This document shows positions 1 through 8,131 of a stretch of DNA of 60,442 nt, one piece after another. The notes beneath the pieces are model-generated. The model did no database searches. It saw only the letters and a program-made list of their open reading frames with translations, and was not told the origin of the DNA. Position numbers and translations under genes: made by a program. The stretch's first letter is position 1; every line of letters starts with the position of its first letter. Source of the stretch: DATJHM01 sp035493895 (GTDB taxonomy: Bacteria > Chloroflexota > Ktedonobacteria > Ktedonobacterales > Ktedonobacteraceae); the NCBI GenBank assembly GCA_035493895.1, contig DATJHM010000103.1, forward strand, positions 1 to 60,442, written 5' to 3'.

Positions 1-15
1 CCTGTATGTGCAGGT

Positions 16-135
<120 letters not shown>

Positions 136-199
136 ACCCGCCCACATGGGTGCGTTTTTGCGATACAAAATAAGTCAGGGTATCCTGTCTCATTGCAAA

Positions 200-238
200 C
201 AAGCTCAAGCAGAAAGTGCCTGAGCTTGTAAGTTTTTC
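200..238 (+). terminator. Intrinsic terminator of the rRNA operon
   Basis: CAAGCTCA (200-207) pairs with TGAGCTTG (221-228); the inner bases extend the stem with one mismatch around a 5-nt loop. A T run follows at 233-237. It lies 65 bases after the 5S RNA on the same strand. Confidence 0.85.
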
Positions 239-257
239 CCCTGGGAAAGGCGTAATT

Positions 258-1433
258 TTAGTGGTGGAATAACCTCAGCCCGGTTGAGACCATCACCATC
301 CCATACTCATCACACGCACTGATCACATCCTCATCCCGTATTGAGCCACCAGGTTGGATCACATACTGCACACCGCTACGAGACCCACACTCAATGCTAT
401 CGCTGAAGGGGATAAATCCGTCCGAGCCAAGGGCAACGCCATGCAGCGTATTGAGCCATGCTCGCTTCTCTTCCGCCGTCAACTGCTTCAGTTCTCCGTC
501 ATACTGTTCGGCCAACTGCCGACTTTCAGACGCCGTGAGATCATCGCGCAAGAACAGGTCGATGGCATTCACCTTGTCCTGCCGCTTCACTCCTTTTTTC
601 CAGGGCAGGTTCAGGACCGTGGGATGCTGACGCAGATACCAGATCTCGGCTTTGGAGGCTGCCAGGCGGGTGCAATGAATGCGCGACTGCTGACCAGCAC
701 CAATCCCGATGCTCTGTCCATCCACGGCAAAACAGATAGAGTTGGATTGCGTATACTTCAGCGTGATATACGCCACCAGCATATCCCGTTTGGCCGCATC
801 TGAAAGCTCTTTCTGCTTTGTCTGAATATCCCCCAGAAGATCATAACCTGGCACCACCGTATTGCGCTTCTGCTCAAAGCTGACGCCAAAGACTTCTCGC
901 GTCTCCACATCTTCTGGCTCATAGTCCGGGTCAATCTGGAGGACGAGGTAAGATCCCTGGCGCTTCTTTTTGAGCAATGCCAGGGCCTCCGGCTCATATC
1001 CCGGAGCGATCACGCCATCCGAAACCTCGCGGCTCAGGATTTGCGCCGTGGGCAGATCAACGATATCGCTGAGCGCCGCAAAATCGCCAAAAGAGCAGAG
1101 CCGATCAGCTCCACGCGCGCGAGCATACGCGCTGGCCAGCGGGGTCAGTTCCAGATCTTCTACGCCACATGCCTGTTTGACCGTCTCGCTCAACGGGATG
1201 CCGAGGGCTGCTCCTGCGGGACTGACATGCTTAAAGGATGCAGCTGCTGGCAGCTGTAAAACGCTCTTCAGCTCTTTTACCAGTTGCCAGGCATTGAGTG
1301 CATCGAGCAGATTAATATAGCCTGGAGCGCCGTTCAGGACGCTAAAGGGCAGTGTACCCTGTCTGGCATACACCCTCGCAGGCTTCTGGTGTGGATTACA
1401 GCCATATCGTAGGACAAGTTCTTTCTCGTTCAT
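258..1433 (-). CDS. purH: AICAR transformylase, stand-alone PurH C-terminal domain
   Basis: Formylates AICAR with 10-formyl-tetrahydrofolate, the penultimate step of purine synthesis. The 391-residue protein matches only the transformylase half of PurH: YGCNPHQ near the N-terminus, the catalytic SFKHVSPAG block with its Lys-His pair, and a C-terminal PGGSIRDEDVI block. The IMP cyclohydrolase domain normally fused at the N-terminus is absent, so that step must be encoded elsewhere. An in-frame ATG at 1469 is rejected because it lies inside the leader terminator; the ATG at 1433 follows it. A ZTP riboswitch and intrinsic terminator sit immediately upstream, which independently supports a purine/folate role. 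Stand-alone AICARFT proteins are known in some bacteria. Confidence 0.92.
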   Translation of the reverse strand: MNEKELVLRYGCNPHQKPARVYARQGTLPFSVLNGAPGYINLLDALNAWQLVKELKSVLQLPAAASFKHVSPAGAALGIPLSETVKQACGVEDLELTPLASAYARARGADRLCSFGDFAALSDIVDLPTAQILSREVSDGVIAPGYEPEALALLKKKRQGSYLVLQIDPDYEPEDVETREVFGVSFEQKRNTVVPGYDLLGDIQTKQKELSDAAKRDMLVAYITLKYTQSNSICFAVDGQSIGIGAGQQSRIHCTRLAASKAEIWYLRQHPTVLNLPWKKGVKRQDKVNAIDLFLRDDLTASESRQLAEQYDGELKQLTAEEKRAWLNTLHGVALGSDGFIPFSDSIECGSRSGVQYVIQPGGSIRDEDVISACDEYGMVMVSTGLRLFHH

Positions 1434-1457
1434 GATTTCGCTTTCTTTGTTTTGCAA

Positions 1458-1488
1458 CAAAAAAGGCACCTCTGATTTCAGTGGTGCC
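1458..1488 (-). terminator. Leader terminator (expression platform of the ZTP riboswitch)
   Basis: On the minus strand GGCACC pairs with GGTGCC (outer arms at 1465-1488), extended by CTG/CAG around a small loop and followed by six T residues. It begins directly after the riboswitch core and before the purH start, as expected of a transcriptional ON switch. Confidence 0.85.
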
Positions 1489-1489
1489 T

Positions 1490-1575
1490 CCAGCCCAGGC
1501 GAACGGCTGTGCCTTCCTCTTCTTCAGGCTTCCTCGTGGTTGCTCCACTCTCTTTCGCCAGTCGCCTGTAGAATG
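1490..1575 (-). promoter_or_regulatory. ZTP riboswitch (pfl motif)
   Basis: Read on the minus strand the leader contains the conserved pieces of the pfl/ZTP aptamer in order: GCGACTGGCG, a GTGG...CCAC hairpin followed by GAGGAAGCC, then a variable linker and GCCGTTCGCCTGGGC forming the pseudoknot half. The known ligand is ZMP/ZTP, i.e. AICAR ribotide, which is the substrate of the enzyme encoded downstream. Ligand binding should disrupt the adjacent terminator and raise expression when AICAR accumulates, for example during folate shortage. Confidence 0.9.
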
Positions 1576-1585
1576 CTCTCAATTG

Positions 1586-1636
1586 TTAAAATAAACTAGT
1601 AGTGGGGACGGCCATGTTCGGTCATCCACTACTAGT
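1586..1636 (-). terminator. Terminator / inverted repeat after the aminotransferase gene
   Basis: Perfect 11-base arms (1595-1605 and 1626-1636) enclose a 20-base loop. On the minus strand the second arm is followed by TTTATTTT, so it should end the class V aminotransferase transcript before the riboswitch leader begins. The arms also overlap a repeated CTAGTAGT motif. Confidence 0.65.
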
Positions 1637-1642
1637 AGTATA

Positions 1643-2800
1643 CTACATTTTTTGGAGTGCCTGTGCCAGCAGATCGATCTCTTCTTCGGTGTTATAGAAA
1701 CCGGTCGAGACGCGCAAGGCATGGGTCTCGGGGATGCTGCGGATCTGGATAGTATGCTGCTCAGAAAGCGTTTTTACGACCTCTTTCTCATCCTTGCCCT
1801 CCAGGGTAAACGCAAGAATGCCGCTCGCTCCGGCCTGTGGGGTCAGCAGCGTCAGACCTGGCACCTGCTTCAGAACCTGGTACGCATAGCTGTTGAGCTG
1901 TGAGATGCGCTCGAACATCCAGGTATAGCCTACAAAGTCCTCTAACCAGCTCAGGACCGCGCTCTGTCCACTTAAAGCTGCTGTCTGTCGTCCACCCAGC
2001 TCAAAGCGTTGAGCGCGTTCGTGCAGGGCCCACTCGATACCCTCTTCGTGTTTGATGGACCAGTAGCCGACATAGGTTGCATGCACTTTGTGCAAGGCTG
2101 CATCGCTCACATAGAGGGCTCCCGTCCCATCGGGTCCACAGAGCCACTTCTGCATGGGAAGCGCGTAGAAATCTACACCCAGCTTTTTGACGTCAAGTGC
2201 AATCGCACCTGCGGATTGCGCGCCATCGATCAGGACAAGGACGCCATGCTCGTGTGCGAACTGTGCTACCGCCTGGATATCAATCACGGCTCCAGTCGTC
2301 CAGGTCACATGGGAGATTGATATGAGCCGCGTCCTGGGCGTGACCAGTGCTTGCAGAGCCTCGACCACAGGCCAATCCGCCTGCGGTCCCAGATCAGCCT
2401 TGCGGATGACGATGCCGTAGCGGTCGCGTAACTGGTAGAGTGGGGCCAGGGCACTGATGTGCTCGTGATTCGTGGTAATGACCTCATCACCCTCCCGCCA
2501 GTTCAAACCGTAGCTGACGATGTTTAAGCCCTCGCCTGTGTTGTCCGTAAGCGTGATCTCTTCTTCGCTCGCATGCAGGAAACGTGCTACTTTCTGGCGT
2601 GTGCCGTTATAGATCTCTGCCATGCCCGCGAACGATTGCGCCCCTAAACGTCCAAGCTCAAGTTCTCTTTGCAGGCGCTCTTGCATCGTGCGGATAGCGA
2701 TCGTGGGGAGTGGACCAAAGGTGCCGGTGTTCAAATAGTGCTGGATCTGTACAGCGGGAAGTTCCTGGCGGATCTGTTGAAGATGGGTAAGGTCAGACAC
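1643..2800 (-). CDS. Class V aminotransferase (PLP enzyme, cysteine desulfurase / isopenicillin N epimerase-like)
   Basis: A 385-residue PLP-dependent enzyme. Visible elements: SHVTWTTGAVID and the LIDGAQSAG block (cofactor-binding Asp and Gln), the Schiff-base lysine in ALPMQKWLCGP, and an RFELGG block nearer the C-terminus. The GTG at 2800 was chosen because AGAAGGAG precedes it by 7 bases; the longer reading to 2848 lacks a ribosome site. Class V members include cysteine desulfurases, selenocysteine lyases and amino-acid epimerases; sequence inspection alone does not settle the substrate. No SUF or ISC partner genes are nearby, which argues mildly against a dedicated Fe-S role. It appears monocistronic. 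Confidence 0.82.
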   Translation of the reverse strand: MSDLTHLQQIRQELPAVQIQHYLNTGTFGPLPTIAIRTMQERLQRELELGRLGAQSFAGMAEIYNGTRQKVARFLHASEEEITLTDNTGEGLNIVSYGLNWREGDEVITTNHEHISALAPLYQLRDRYGIVIRKADLGPQADWPVVEALQALVTPRTRLISISHVTWTTGAVIDIQAVAQFAHEHGVLVLIDGAQSAGAIALDVKKLGVDFYALPMQKWLCGPDGTGALYVSDAALHKVHATYVGYWSIKHEEGIEWALHERAQRFELGGRQTAALSGQSAVLSWLEDFVGYTWMFERISQLNSYAYQVLKQVPGLTLLTPQAGASGILAFTLEGKDEKEVVKTLSEQHTIQIRSIPETHALRVSTGFYNTEEEIDLLAQALQKM

Positions 2801-3009
2801 GTGAAAACTCCTTCTGGCTATTCTAACTCGTTCGTTTCTGTATCTCACCTCTCGGCCCTGATAGGTGAAACACAGCTATCAATATCATACATCGAAACAT
2901 AGCAATAGGAGTGATTTTAGCATAGAGTCTCATGTATCTGATGTCAAGCGAATACTTACTTGCTTCTGCTCGTTCGCAGGTCTGAAGAGGATATAATAGG
3001 AGAAACACG

Positions 3010-3573
3010 ATGTTTTTGAAGGGGAAAAGTGAAACGATGCGTATACGAAGCTATAAACAGCGGGACAGTGAGGCCCTGCTTGCCATTGCCCAGCGTGCTG
3101 CTGAAGTAGATGAAACGACTCCTCCAGAGCCTGAGGCGTTTGCCGCCTGGCTTGCTGATCCTGCGCTCGATGCGACCGCCAATGTTTTTGTGATCACAGA
3201 CGATGATGATGAGCTACAGACCTGGGGTCAGGCGGGCACGTTAGAGGGAATTGAAGGTGAAATCGTAGGCTATACGGTCCTGCAATTGCAGCAAGATCAC
3301 ACTGGCTACACATTCCTCTGTCAGGGAGCGGTTCACCCGGCGTTTCGTCGGCAGCATGTGGGTAGCATATTATTTGTGGGGGCGCTCAATCGGGCGCATC
3401 TGCTCGCCCTTGAGTTCGATTTTGAGGCCGAAGAAGCAGGTCTGCCCATCTATTTTTCCGCATTCCTTCCTCGCAACGATCCTGCCGCAGCGCATCTGGC
3501 TCGTCGATTTGAAATGGAGCCTGTCGCATTGCCAGCTCCTTCCGGTTTGCAACTCTATCGCCAGAAATTATAA
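3010..3573 (+). CDS. GNAT family N-acetyltransferase
   Basis: A 187-residue single-domain protein beginning MRIRSYKQRDSEALLAI after a short leader, the usual first strand and helix of a GNAT fold. The central IVGYTVLQLQ strand and the acetyl-CoA loop region (GAVHPAFRRQHVGSILF, a Q/RxxGxG/A-type turn) fit the family. AGGAG lies 7 bases before the ATG at 3010; an alternative ATG at 3037 would begin exactly at the domain. A TATAAT at 2992-2997 is very close upstream, which would favour the internal start if it is the real -10. The substrate cannot be predicted. Confidence 0.82.
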   Translation: MFLKGKSETMRIRSYKQRDSEALLAIAQRAAEVDETTPPEPEAFAAWLADPALDATANVFVITDDDDELQTWGQAGTLEGIEGEIVGYTVLQLQQDHTGYTFLCQGAVHPAFRRQHVGSILFVGALNRAHLLALEFDFEAEEAGLPIYFSAFLPRNDPAAAHLARRFEMEPVALPAPSGLQLYRQKL

Positions 3574-3613
3574 AAAACTACCTCATTCTCTTCCTGCAAA
3601 AAGAATGAGGTAG
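3572..3613 (-). terminator. Intrinsic terminator, convergent genes
   Basis: CTACCTCATTCT (3578-3589) and AGAATGAGGTAG (3602-3613) form a perfect 12-bp stem. On the minus strand it is followed by TTTTTT, so it ends transcripts arriving from the small HTH gene; it can also cap the acetyltransferase message. Confidence 0.75.
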
Positions 3614-3886
3614 GGAACAGACAAATGCTGGCAGGTGACACCGCACGCCTCTGTATGGCAGGATGATGGGCCCTCCTGTGCTCCTGATGCCTCGGGAGTT
3701 GGTCACACCTGATGATTGCTCATCCTTTTCCGCACCACAGAGGAGCGGGAGCATTTCCTGGCTGCCGCCTGGGGAGAACCTTCAGCGGCATGTGGGCGCG
3801 TTGCGTTTTGTCACAGATCAAAGAAGGAACAACATGAACCTTATTTGAACACAACCGGTCATCAGTGCCATACGTTGTGCTACAAA
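3614..3886. other. Gene-poor interval, no convincing feature
   Basis: Short open frames exist on the plus strand (e.g. 3716-3907 from a TTG) but none has a ribosome site or recognisable domain. It may be the untranslated tail of the minus-strand HTH transcript, which reaches the terminator near 3600. Confidence 0.4.
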
Positions 3887-4090
3887 CTAACGCAACGATT
3901 CCTGTGATGAAGCCAGTAATGCTTCCAGCGTGGCGCGGCGGATCCGATACGCCTGGCGTGCACCTCGGTGGGGGAGAGTGATCGCCTCCAGTACACCATT
4001 TTTGATCCAGCGCCGAACCGTTGTGTCATCGACACGTAATTGTTTTGCTACTTCGCGAACCGTGAGCAGGTCTGCGTCATCTTTTACCAC
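3887..4090 (-). CDS. Small helix-turn-helix DNA-binding protein (excisionase/MerR-like HTH_17)
   Basis: The core reads LLTVREVAKQLRVDDTTVRR followed by WIKNGVLEAI and a GARQAYRI wing: the typical winged HTH of small excisionase-like proteins, about 67 residues. GTG at 4090 is preceded by AGAGG at 5 bases; a longer GTG start at 4165 (92 residues) is possible but lies inside a short inverted repeat. There is no integrase or phage gene nearby, so this is more likely an orphan regulator than a phage excisionase. Confidence 0.72.
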   Translation of the reverse strand: MVKDDADLLTVREVAKQLRVDDTTVRRWIKNGVLEAITLPHRGARQAYRIRRATLEALLASSQESLR

Positions 4091-4464
4091 AGGGTCCTCT
4101 TTCTGGTCTCGTACTTCACGGGGAACGTTAGACCGTGTTTTATATTGTCTCGGCGGGAAAACCACGAAGACTTCAGCCTCGTGGATGAATCGCCGGGTCT
4201 ACTCATACCCGAAAGGAAAACAGTAGACCCATTGACTCGAAAAACGCTGCTTACCCAGGTGATGCGTATCTTTTCCCTGTCACCAGAAAAAGAATCTTCA
4301 CCTCAGTCCTCTTCTCATGCGAGTAAGCCCTGGACTGCCCATTTCTTCTCTATTTGACTATAATGACGAACAACCGGCATGGCAGTAACTACTGTTGTAA
4401 TTACTGCTTCGTCAGGTTTTGCCTGTAGTCACGAAGGACTGACCCTGGAGGCCTTTTTGTGTCG
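4091..4464. other. Regulatory/intergenic stretch with two inverted repeats
   Basis: Two symmetric elements stand out. GGGTCTACT at 4195-4203 pairs with AGTAGACCC at 4222-4230. A second, bulged hairpin joins TGACGAA (4364-4370) with TTCGTCA (4408-4414) and GCAGTAA (4382-4388) with TTACTGC (4401-4407). The first is upstream of the HTH gene and could be its operator; the second is downstream of moaA and may be its terminator, though the T-rich tract is on the plus strand. No gene is supported here. Confidence 0.5.
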
Positions 4465-5460
4465 TTAGCCACCGATCATAGACATACTTCGGTTTGCGCG
4501 TTTAAAGCGCTTGTCCCCGATATAATGTTTAAGTTCTTTGTGCCAGACGGCCTGGCGAATGCTGGTGGCTAATGCTTCATCGCTCGCATCGGAGCGCAGA
4601 ACTGCGCGGAGATCAGTCTCTTCAGTTGCAAAGAGGCATGTGCGGAGTTGTCCATCGGCGGTAAGACGAATGCGATCACAGCTTGCGCAGAAAGGTTCGC
4701 TAACAGGATTGATGAAGCCAACCTCACCTTTGCCATCGCTAAAGGTGTAGCGGCGTGCTGTTTCTGCCGGATCTTTTCCAACGATTGGTACCAGGGGACC
4801 ATATTCAGCTTCGATGATTTGCTTGATTTCTGCTCCTGTCAAAATATCTTCTTTGCGCCATGCCTGGTCAGCATCCAGGGGCATGAACTCTATCCAACGC
4901 ACGGAATAGGCTTTTTGCCGGGCCAATCTGGCAAAGTCGAGGACTTCTTCCTCGGTGAATCCCTTCATTGCGACGGCATTGATTTTGATTGGGTGAATAG
5001 ATGGATAGTTCTCCAACTCGGCCAGCCCTTCCAGAACATGATCCAACTGGTCGCGGCGGGTCATCTGGGCGAACTTTTCTCGCAATAACGAATCAAGACT
5101 GACATTAATACGCGTGAGCCCTGCTTCTGCCAGAAGCTTTGCCTGATGTTTTAAGAGGATGCCATTTGTAGTGATACTGAGGCTGTGTAACCCTTCAATT
5201 GAGCGTAGTTGACGCACAAGTTCGGGGACATCGCGCCGCACCAGCGGTTCGCCACCGGTCAGGCGAATCTGCTCGATTCCGATGCTGACTGCTACGCGAG
5301 CAATACGCTCAATCTCTTCATATGAAAGAATCTCCGCCTTTTTCAGCCAGGGCAGTCCTTCTGCGGGCATACAGTAAGTACAGCGAAAATTGCACTTATC
5401 CGTCACCGAGATTCTCATGCTTTTAATGCGTCGTCCGTAGCTATCTACAAGCGGTTCCAT
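4465..5460 (-). CDS. moaA: GTP 3',8-cyclase MoaA
   Basis: Radical-SAM enzyme that converts GTP to 3',8-cyclo-GTP, the first committed step of molybdenum cofactor synthesis (with MoaC). The N-terminal radical-SAM cluster motif CNFRCTYC follows RISVTDK; LTGGEPL binds SAM; the second 4Fe-4S cluster has CASC and a later Cys in QLRTC; the protein ends in the Gly-Gly tail seen in active MoaA. About 331 residues, full length. ATG at 5460 was preferred over 5469 because GGAG sits 9 bases before it but directly abuts the upstream one. No other moa genes are in the window. Confidence 0.96.
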   Translation of the reverse strand: MEPLVDSYGRRIKSMRISVTDKCNFRCTYCMPAEGLPWLKKAEILSYEEIERIARVAVSIGIEQIRLTGGEPLVRRDVPELVRQLRSIEGLHSLSITTNGILLKHQAKLLAEAGLTRINVSLDSLLREKFAQMTRRDQLDHVLEGLAELENYPSIHPIKINAVAMKGFTEEEVLDFARLARQKAYSVRWIEFMPLDADQAWRKEDILTGAEIKQIIEAEYGPLVPIVGKDPAETARRYTFSDGKGEVGFINPVSEPFCASCDRIRLTADGQLRTCLFATEETDLRAVLRSDASDEALATSIRQAVWHKELKHYIGDKRFKRANRSMSMIGG

Positions 5461-5576
5461 ATGCCTCATCTCCGTTGTTCTACTTGCATCAAATACACTC
5501 GATATTTTATTTACTATAGCACATTTATGCTCACTTTACCAATCTTTCGTACTTGCCTGGTTGCTGAGCTTTGCTG

Positions 5577-5634
5577 AAAAAGGGCAGCATAAAGAGGTTC
5601 GTCACACTTCCTCGTGTATACGAACCTCTTTATG
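5577..5634 (-). terminator. Intrinsic terminator of glnA
   Basis: A perfect 15-bp stem (5588-5602 with 5620-5634) around a 17-base loop is followed on the minus strand by CTGCCCTTTTT. It lies about 30 bases beyond the glnA stop codon. Confidence 0.88.
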
Positions 5635-5661
5635 TGAGTACTTTCCGTAAGAAGAGTTTTT

Positions 5662-7104
5662 TTATACGTCGTAGTAGAGAGAGAACTCAATCGGCACGGG
5701 GCGCAGGCGAACTTCGTCAGCCTGGGCTTGCTTGAATTCGATGTACTTCTCGAGCACATCGGCGGTGAAGACATCACCTTCCAGCAAGAAGGCATGATCG
5801 GCTTCCAGGGCTGCCAGGGCCTCATCCAGCGAGCCGGGGACTGAGCGGATCTCGCGCAGTTCCTCTGGCGACATGCTGAACAGGTCGCGATCGACCGGAC
5901 CGTAGCCGTGCTCGCTCGGGTCAATCTTGTTACGGATACCATCCAGTCCTGCCATCAACAGAGCGGCGAAGAGGAGGTAGGGATTGGCGGTTGCATCAGT
6001 TGAGCGGAACTCGATACGCTTGCCCTTAGGATTGTCGTTCAAGGGGATACGTACGGCGGCGCTGCGGTTGCCCTGTGAGAAGACCAGGTTGACTGGTGCT
6101 TCGAAACCGGGGACCAGGCGCTTGTAGCTGTTGGTGGTTGATGCGCCGAAGGCCAGGATGGCCGGGGCGTGGGTCAGGATACCACCGACATAGTAGCGAG
6201 CGAGCTGCGAAAGACCGGCATAGGCATCTTTCTCATAGAACAGAGGCTTCTCGTCTTTCCACAGGCTCTGGTGGGTATGCATACCGGAACCATTATCGCC
6301 GTAGACTGGTTTGGGCATGAACGTGGCGGTTTTGCCATATTTGCGGGCCAGGTTTTTGACGACATATTTGTACAGCAGCATCTTGTCGGCGGTATTCACC
6401 AGGGTGCCGAAGCGAATATCGATTTCGGACTGACCAGCGGCTGCAACCTCGTGGTGCTGTGCCTCGACTTCGATTCCGAGATCCTCAAGCATCAGGGCCA
6501 TCTCGGTGCGCAGATCCTGCAAGGTGTCATTTGGGGCAACCGGGAAATAGCCTTCTTTCACGCGGTTCAAATGGCCCATGCTGCGAGCACCATTGTGATA
6601 GGTGGAGCGTCCACTGTTCCAGTGTGCCTCTTCGGAGTCAACCTCAGCGTACTGCTTGTACTCCGTTGATGCGTAGCTTACCTGATCAAAGATGAAGAAT
6701 TCTGCTTCTGGTCCGAAATACGCTGTATCGGCAATACCGGTGGATCGTAAATAGGCTTCAGCTTTCTGGGCGATGTAGCGAGGGTCGCGCGAATAACGTG
6801 GCTGTGCACCAGCAGGACCAGGATAGGCGATGTCGCATATCAAGCTCAGAGTGGGAACAGCGGTAAACGGGTCCAGAATAGCAGTTTCGGCATCAGGGAT
6901 AATCGTCATGTCGCTGTTGTTGATCGCCTGGAATCCGCGAATGCTCGAGCCATCAAATGGCACGCCTTCTGCAAATAAAGATTCCTTCAGTTCATGGGCA
7001 GGCACACTAAAGTGCTGCCATGTACCTGGCAGATCGGTGAACTTGAAGTCCACCATTTTGACGCCATTTTCTTTGGCGAATTTTACGACTTCCTCTGGGG
7101 TCAT
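5662..7104 (-). CDS. glnA: Glutamine synthetase, type I
   Basis: ATP-dependent amidation of glutamate with ammonium; central to nitrogen assimilation. About 480 residues, the usual GSI length. Visible signatures: VPFDGSSIRGF near the N-terminus, FGPEAEFFIFD metal site, NGSGMHTHQSLW, the KRLVPGFEAPVN loop and the IEFRSTDATANPYL segment. The start at 7104 follows AGGAGAG at a normal distance; the longer reading to 7242 has no support. At the position of the adenylylated tyrosine of enteric GlnA (NLYDLP) this protein reads DLFSMS, so covalent control by GlnE is not possible at that site. Monocistronic, with its own terminator. Confidence 0.97.
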   Translation of the reverse strand: MTPEEVVKFAKENGVKMVDFKFTDLPGTWQHFSVPAHELKESLFAEGVPFDGSSIRGFQAINNSDMTIIPDAETAILDPFTAVPTLSLICDIAYPGPAGAQPRYSRDPRYIAQKAEAYLRSTGIADTAYFGPEAEFFIFDQVSYASTEYKQYAEVDSEEAHWNSGRSTYHNGARSMGHLNRVKEGYFPVAPNDTLQDLRTEMALMLEDLGIEVEAQHHEVAAAGQSEIDIRFGTLVNTADKMLLYKYVVKNLARKYGKTATFMPKPVYGDNGSGMHTHQSLWKDEKPLFYEKDAYAGLSQLARYYVGGILTHAPAILAFGASTTNSYKRLVPGFEAPVNLVFSQGNRSAAVRIPLNDNPKGKRIEFRSTDATANPYLLFAALLMAGLDGIRNKIDPSEHGYGPVDRDLFSMSPEELREIRSVPGSLDEALAALEADHAFLLEGDVFTADVLEKYIEFKQAQADEVRLRPVPIEFSLYYDV

Positions 7105-7210
7105 GTGTTTGTACTCTCCTCTTACGTTTATCCCCGCATCTTTGTCGGTGCTATGGGCAGACGCTGCCGGATTTTTTTCTGGATATTGTGCATAGTGTAT
7201 ACATATCGGC

Positions 7211-7227
7211 CTCAGTGTACCACTGAG
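7211..7227. promoter_or_regulatory. Palindrome upstream of glnA (candidate operator)
   Basis: CTCAGTG and CACTGAG are perfect inverted arms separated by three bases, about 107 bases before the glnA start. The size and spacing fit a dimeric regulator. It does not match a GlnR or TnrA site that I recognise. Confidence 0.4.
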
Positions 7228-7405
7228 TTTTCTTATCTGCACCTATGATATGACGCTAGCCAAGGGTGATACTACAGACACATTACCCGAAACTTCTCTA
7301 TCTCTGATTGTGCAGATTGTACAAATGCGTTTTGGTGATGAAAAACCTTGCACCTTTGCCTCTAGAAGTAGTAAGATGAGTTAAATATCCGATGAGGAGA
7401 GTGTG

Positions 7406-8044
7406 ATGGAGCCGCCCAAGTACACTTCTGCCCCGCAGATGGGAGGGCCACCTGCACGGCAGATGAAGCGTCCTTCTGTTGCCCCCGCGTCTTCTATGCA
7501 GCGTTTTGTTTTTCCGTTCCTCGTATTTATTGGCGGCGTGCTTGTGGGTATCGCCGGACTTTCTCTCGCGGTCTTGCTGGGAAATGGGGATCGGCCTGCT
7601 GTTGCTGTGCCTCCAACTGCCCAGGATGCAGCGCTTGTGGTGCAAGCCAGTTCTACTTATGTGAATCAGATTGCTCAGCAAAAAGCTGGCACGCTTGGTA
7701 TGCCGGGCAATGTGAAGAATGTTCATGTTACTTTTGTCCATAATGGACCCGTTGTGGTGACTGGTGACGATGAAATCGGCCTGCTTGGTCTCACGATGAC
7801 CAGACATTTTACGCTGAATGTGCAACTCTACGCCAATGCGTGTAAACCCACGATCCACGTGCTGCACGCGAATTTCGATGGTATCCCGATCACCGGTTTT
7901 GTGGCCTCTTTTGAGCAGAATATCAACGAGCAACTCCAGAGTAATCTCACGGGCCTTCCTCCTGGTTTTATCTACTGTATAACGTCGATTCGTACTGAGC
8001 CGCAGGGGCCCGTAGTAACTTTTTCCGCGCAACCAATGCCCTGA
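7406..8044 (+). CDS. Membrane-anchored hypothetical protein (possible LmeA/DUF2993-like domain)
   Basis: A 212-residue protein. A proline-rich cytoplasmic head is followed by one hydrophobic segment (FVFPFLVFIGGVLVGIAGLS) and an extracytoplasmic domain rich in beta strands. The pattern of alternating strands ending in an amphipathic FEQNINEQLQ helix is reminiscent of LmeA-type (DUF2993) lipid-binding domains, but this is a weak visual match. GAGGAG precedes the ATG at 7406; a GTG three bases earlier is also possible. It converges with the ABC transporter operon and shares a terminator with it. Confidence 0.75.
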   Translation: MEPPKYTSAPQMGGPPARQMKRPSVAPASSMQRFVFPFLVFIGGVLVGIAGLSLAVLLGNGDRPAVAVPPTAQDAALVVQASSTYVNQIAQQKAGTLGMPGNVKNVHVTFVHNGPVVVTGDDEIGLLGLTMTRHFTLNVQLYANACKPTIHVLHANFDGIPITGFVASFEQNINEQLQSNLTGLPPGFIYCITSIRTEPQGPVVTFSAQPMP

Positions 8045-8062
8045 TCCACGAAGAACAAACCA

Positions 8063-8087
8063 CCCCTCCTCTCTTTCGAGAGAAGGG
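8063..8087. terminator. Bidirectional hairpin between convergent genes
   Basis: An 11-bp stem with one mismatch and a 3-base loop separates the plus-strand hypothetical from the minus-strand permease. T-rich sequence on the minus side (GGTTTGTT) suggests it mainly ends the ABC transporter transcript. Confidence 0.6.
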
Positions 8088-8131
8088 GCGTTCGCATAGG
8101 GGAGAGGCGCAGACAAGCTGCGCCAGAAATG

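Noticed and set aside
3663..3907. Two short plus-strand frames after the GNAT gene
   Set aside because: No ribosome site, no known domain, and they overlap the terminal part of the opposite HTH gene.
7298..8116. 272-codon frame on the minus strand antisense to the 7406-8044 gene
   Set aside because: Low-complexity, His/Arg-rich translation, no ribosome site and no domain; the plus-strand gene has GAGGAG and a signal-anchor segment.
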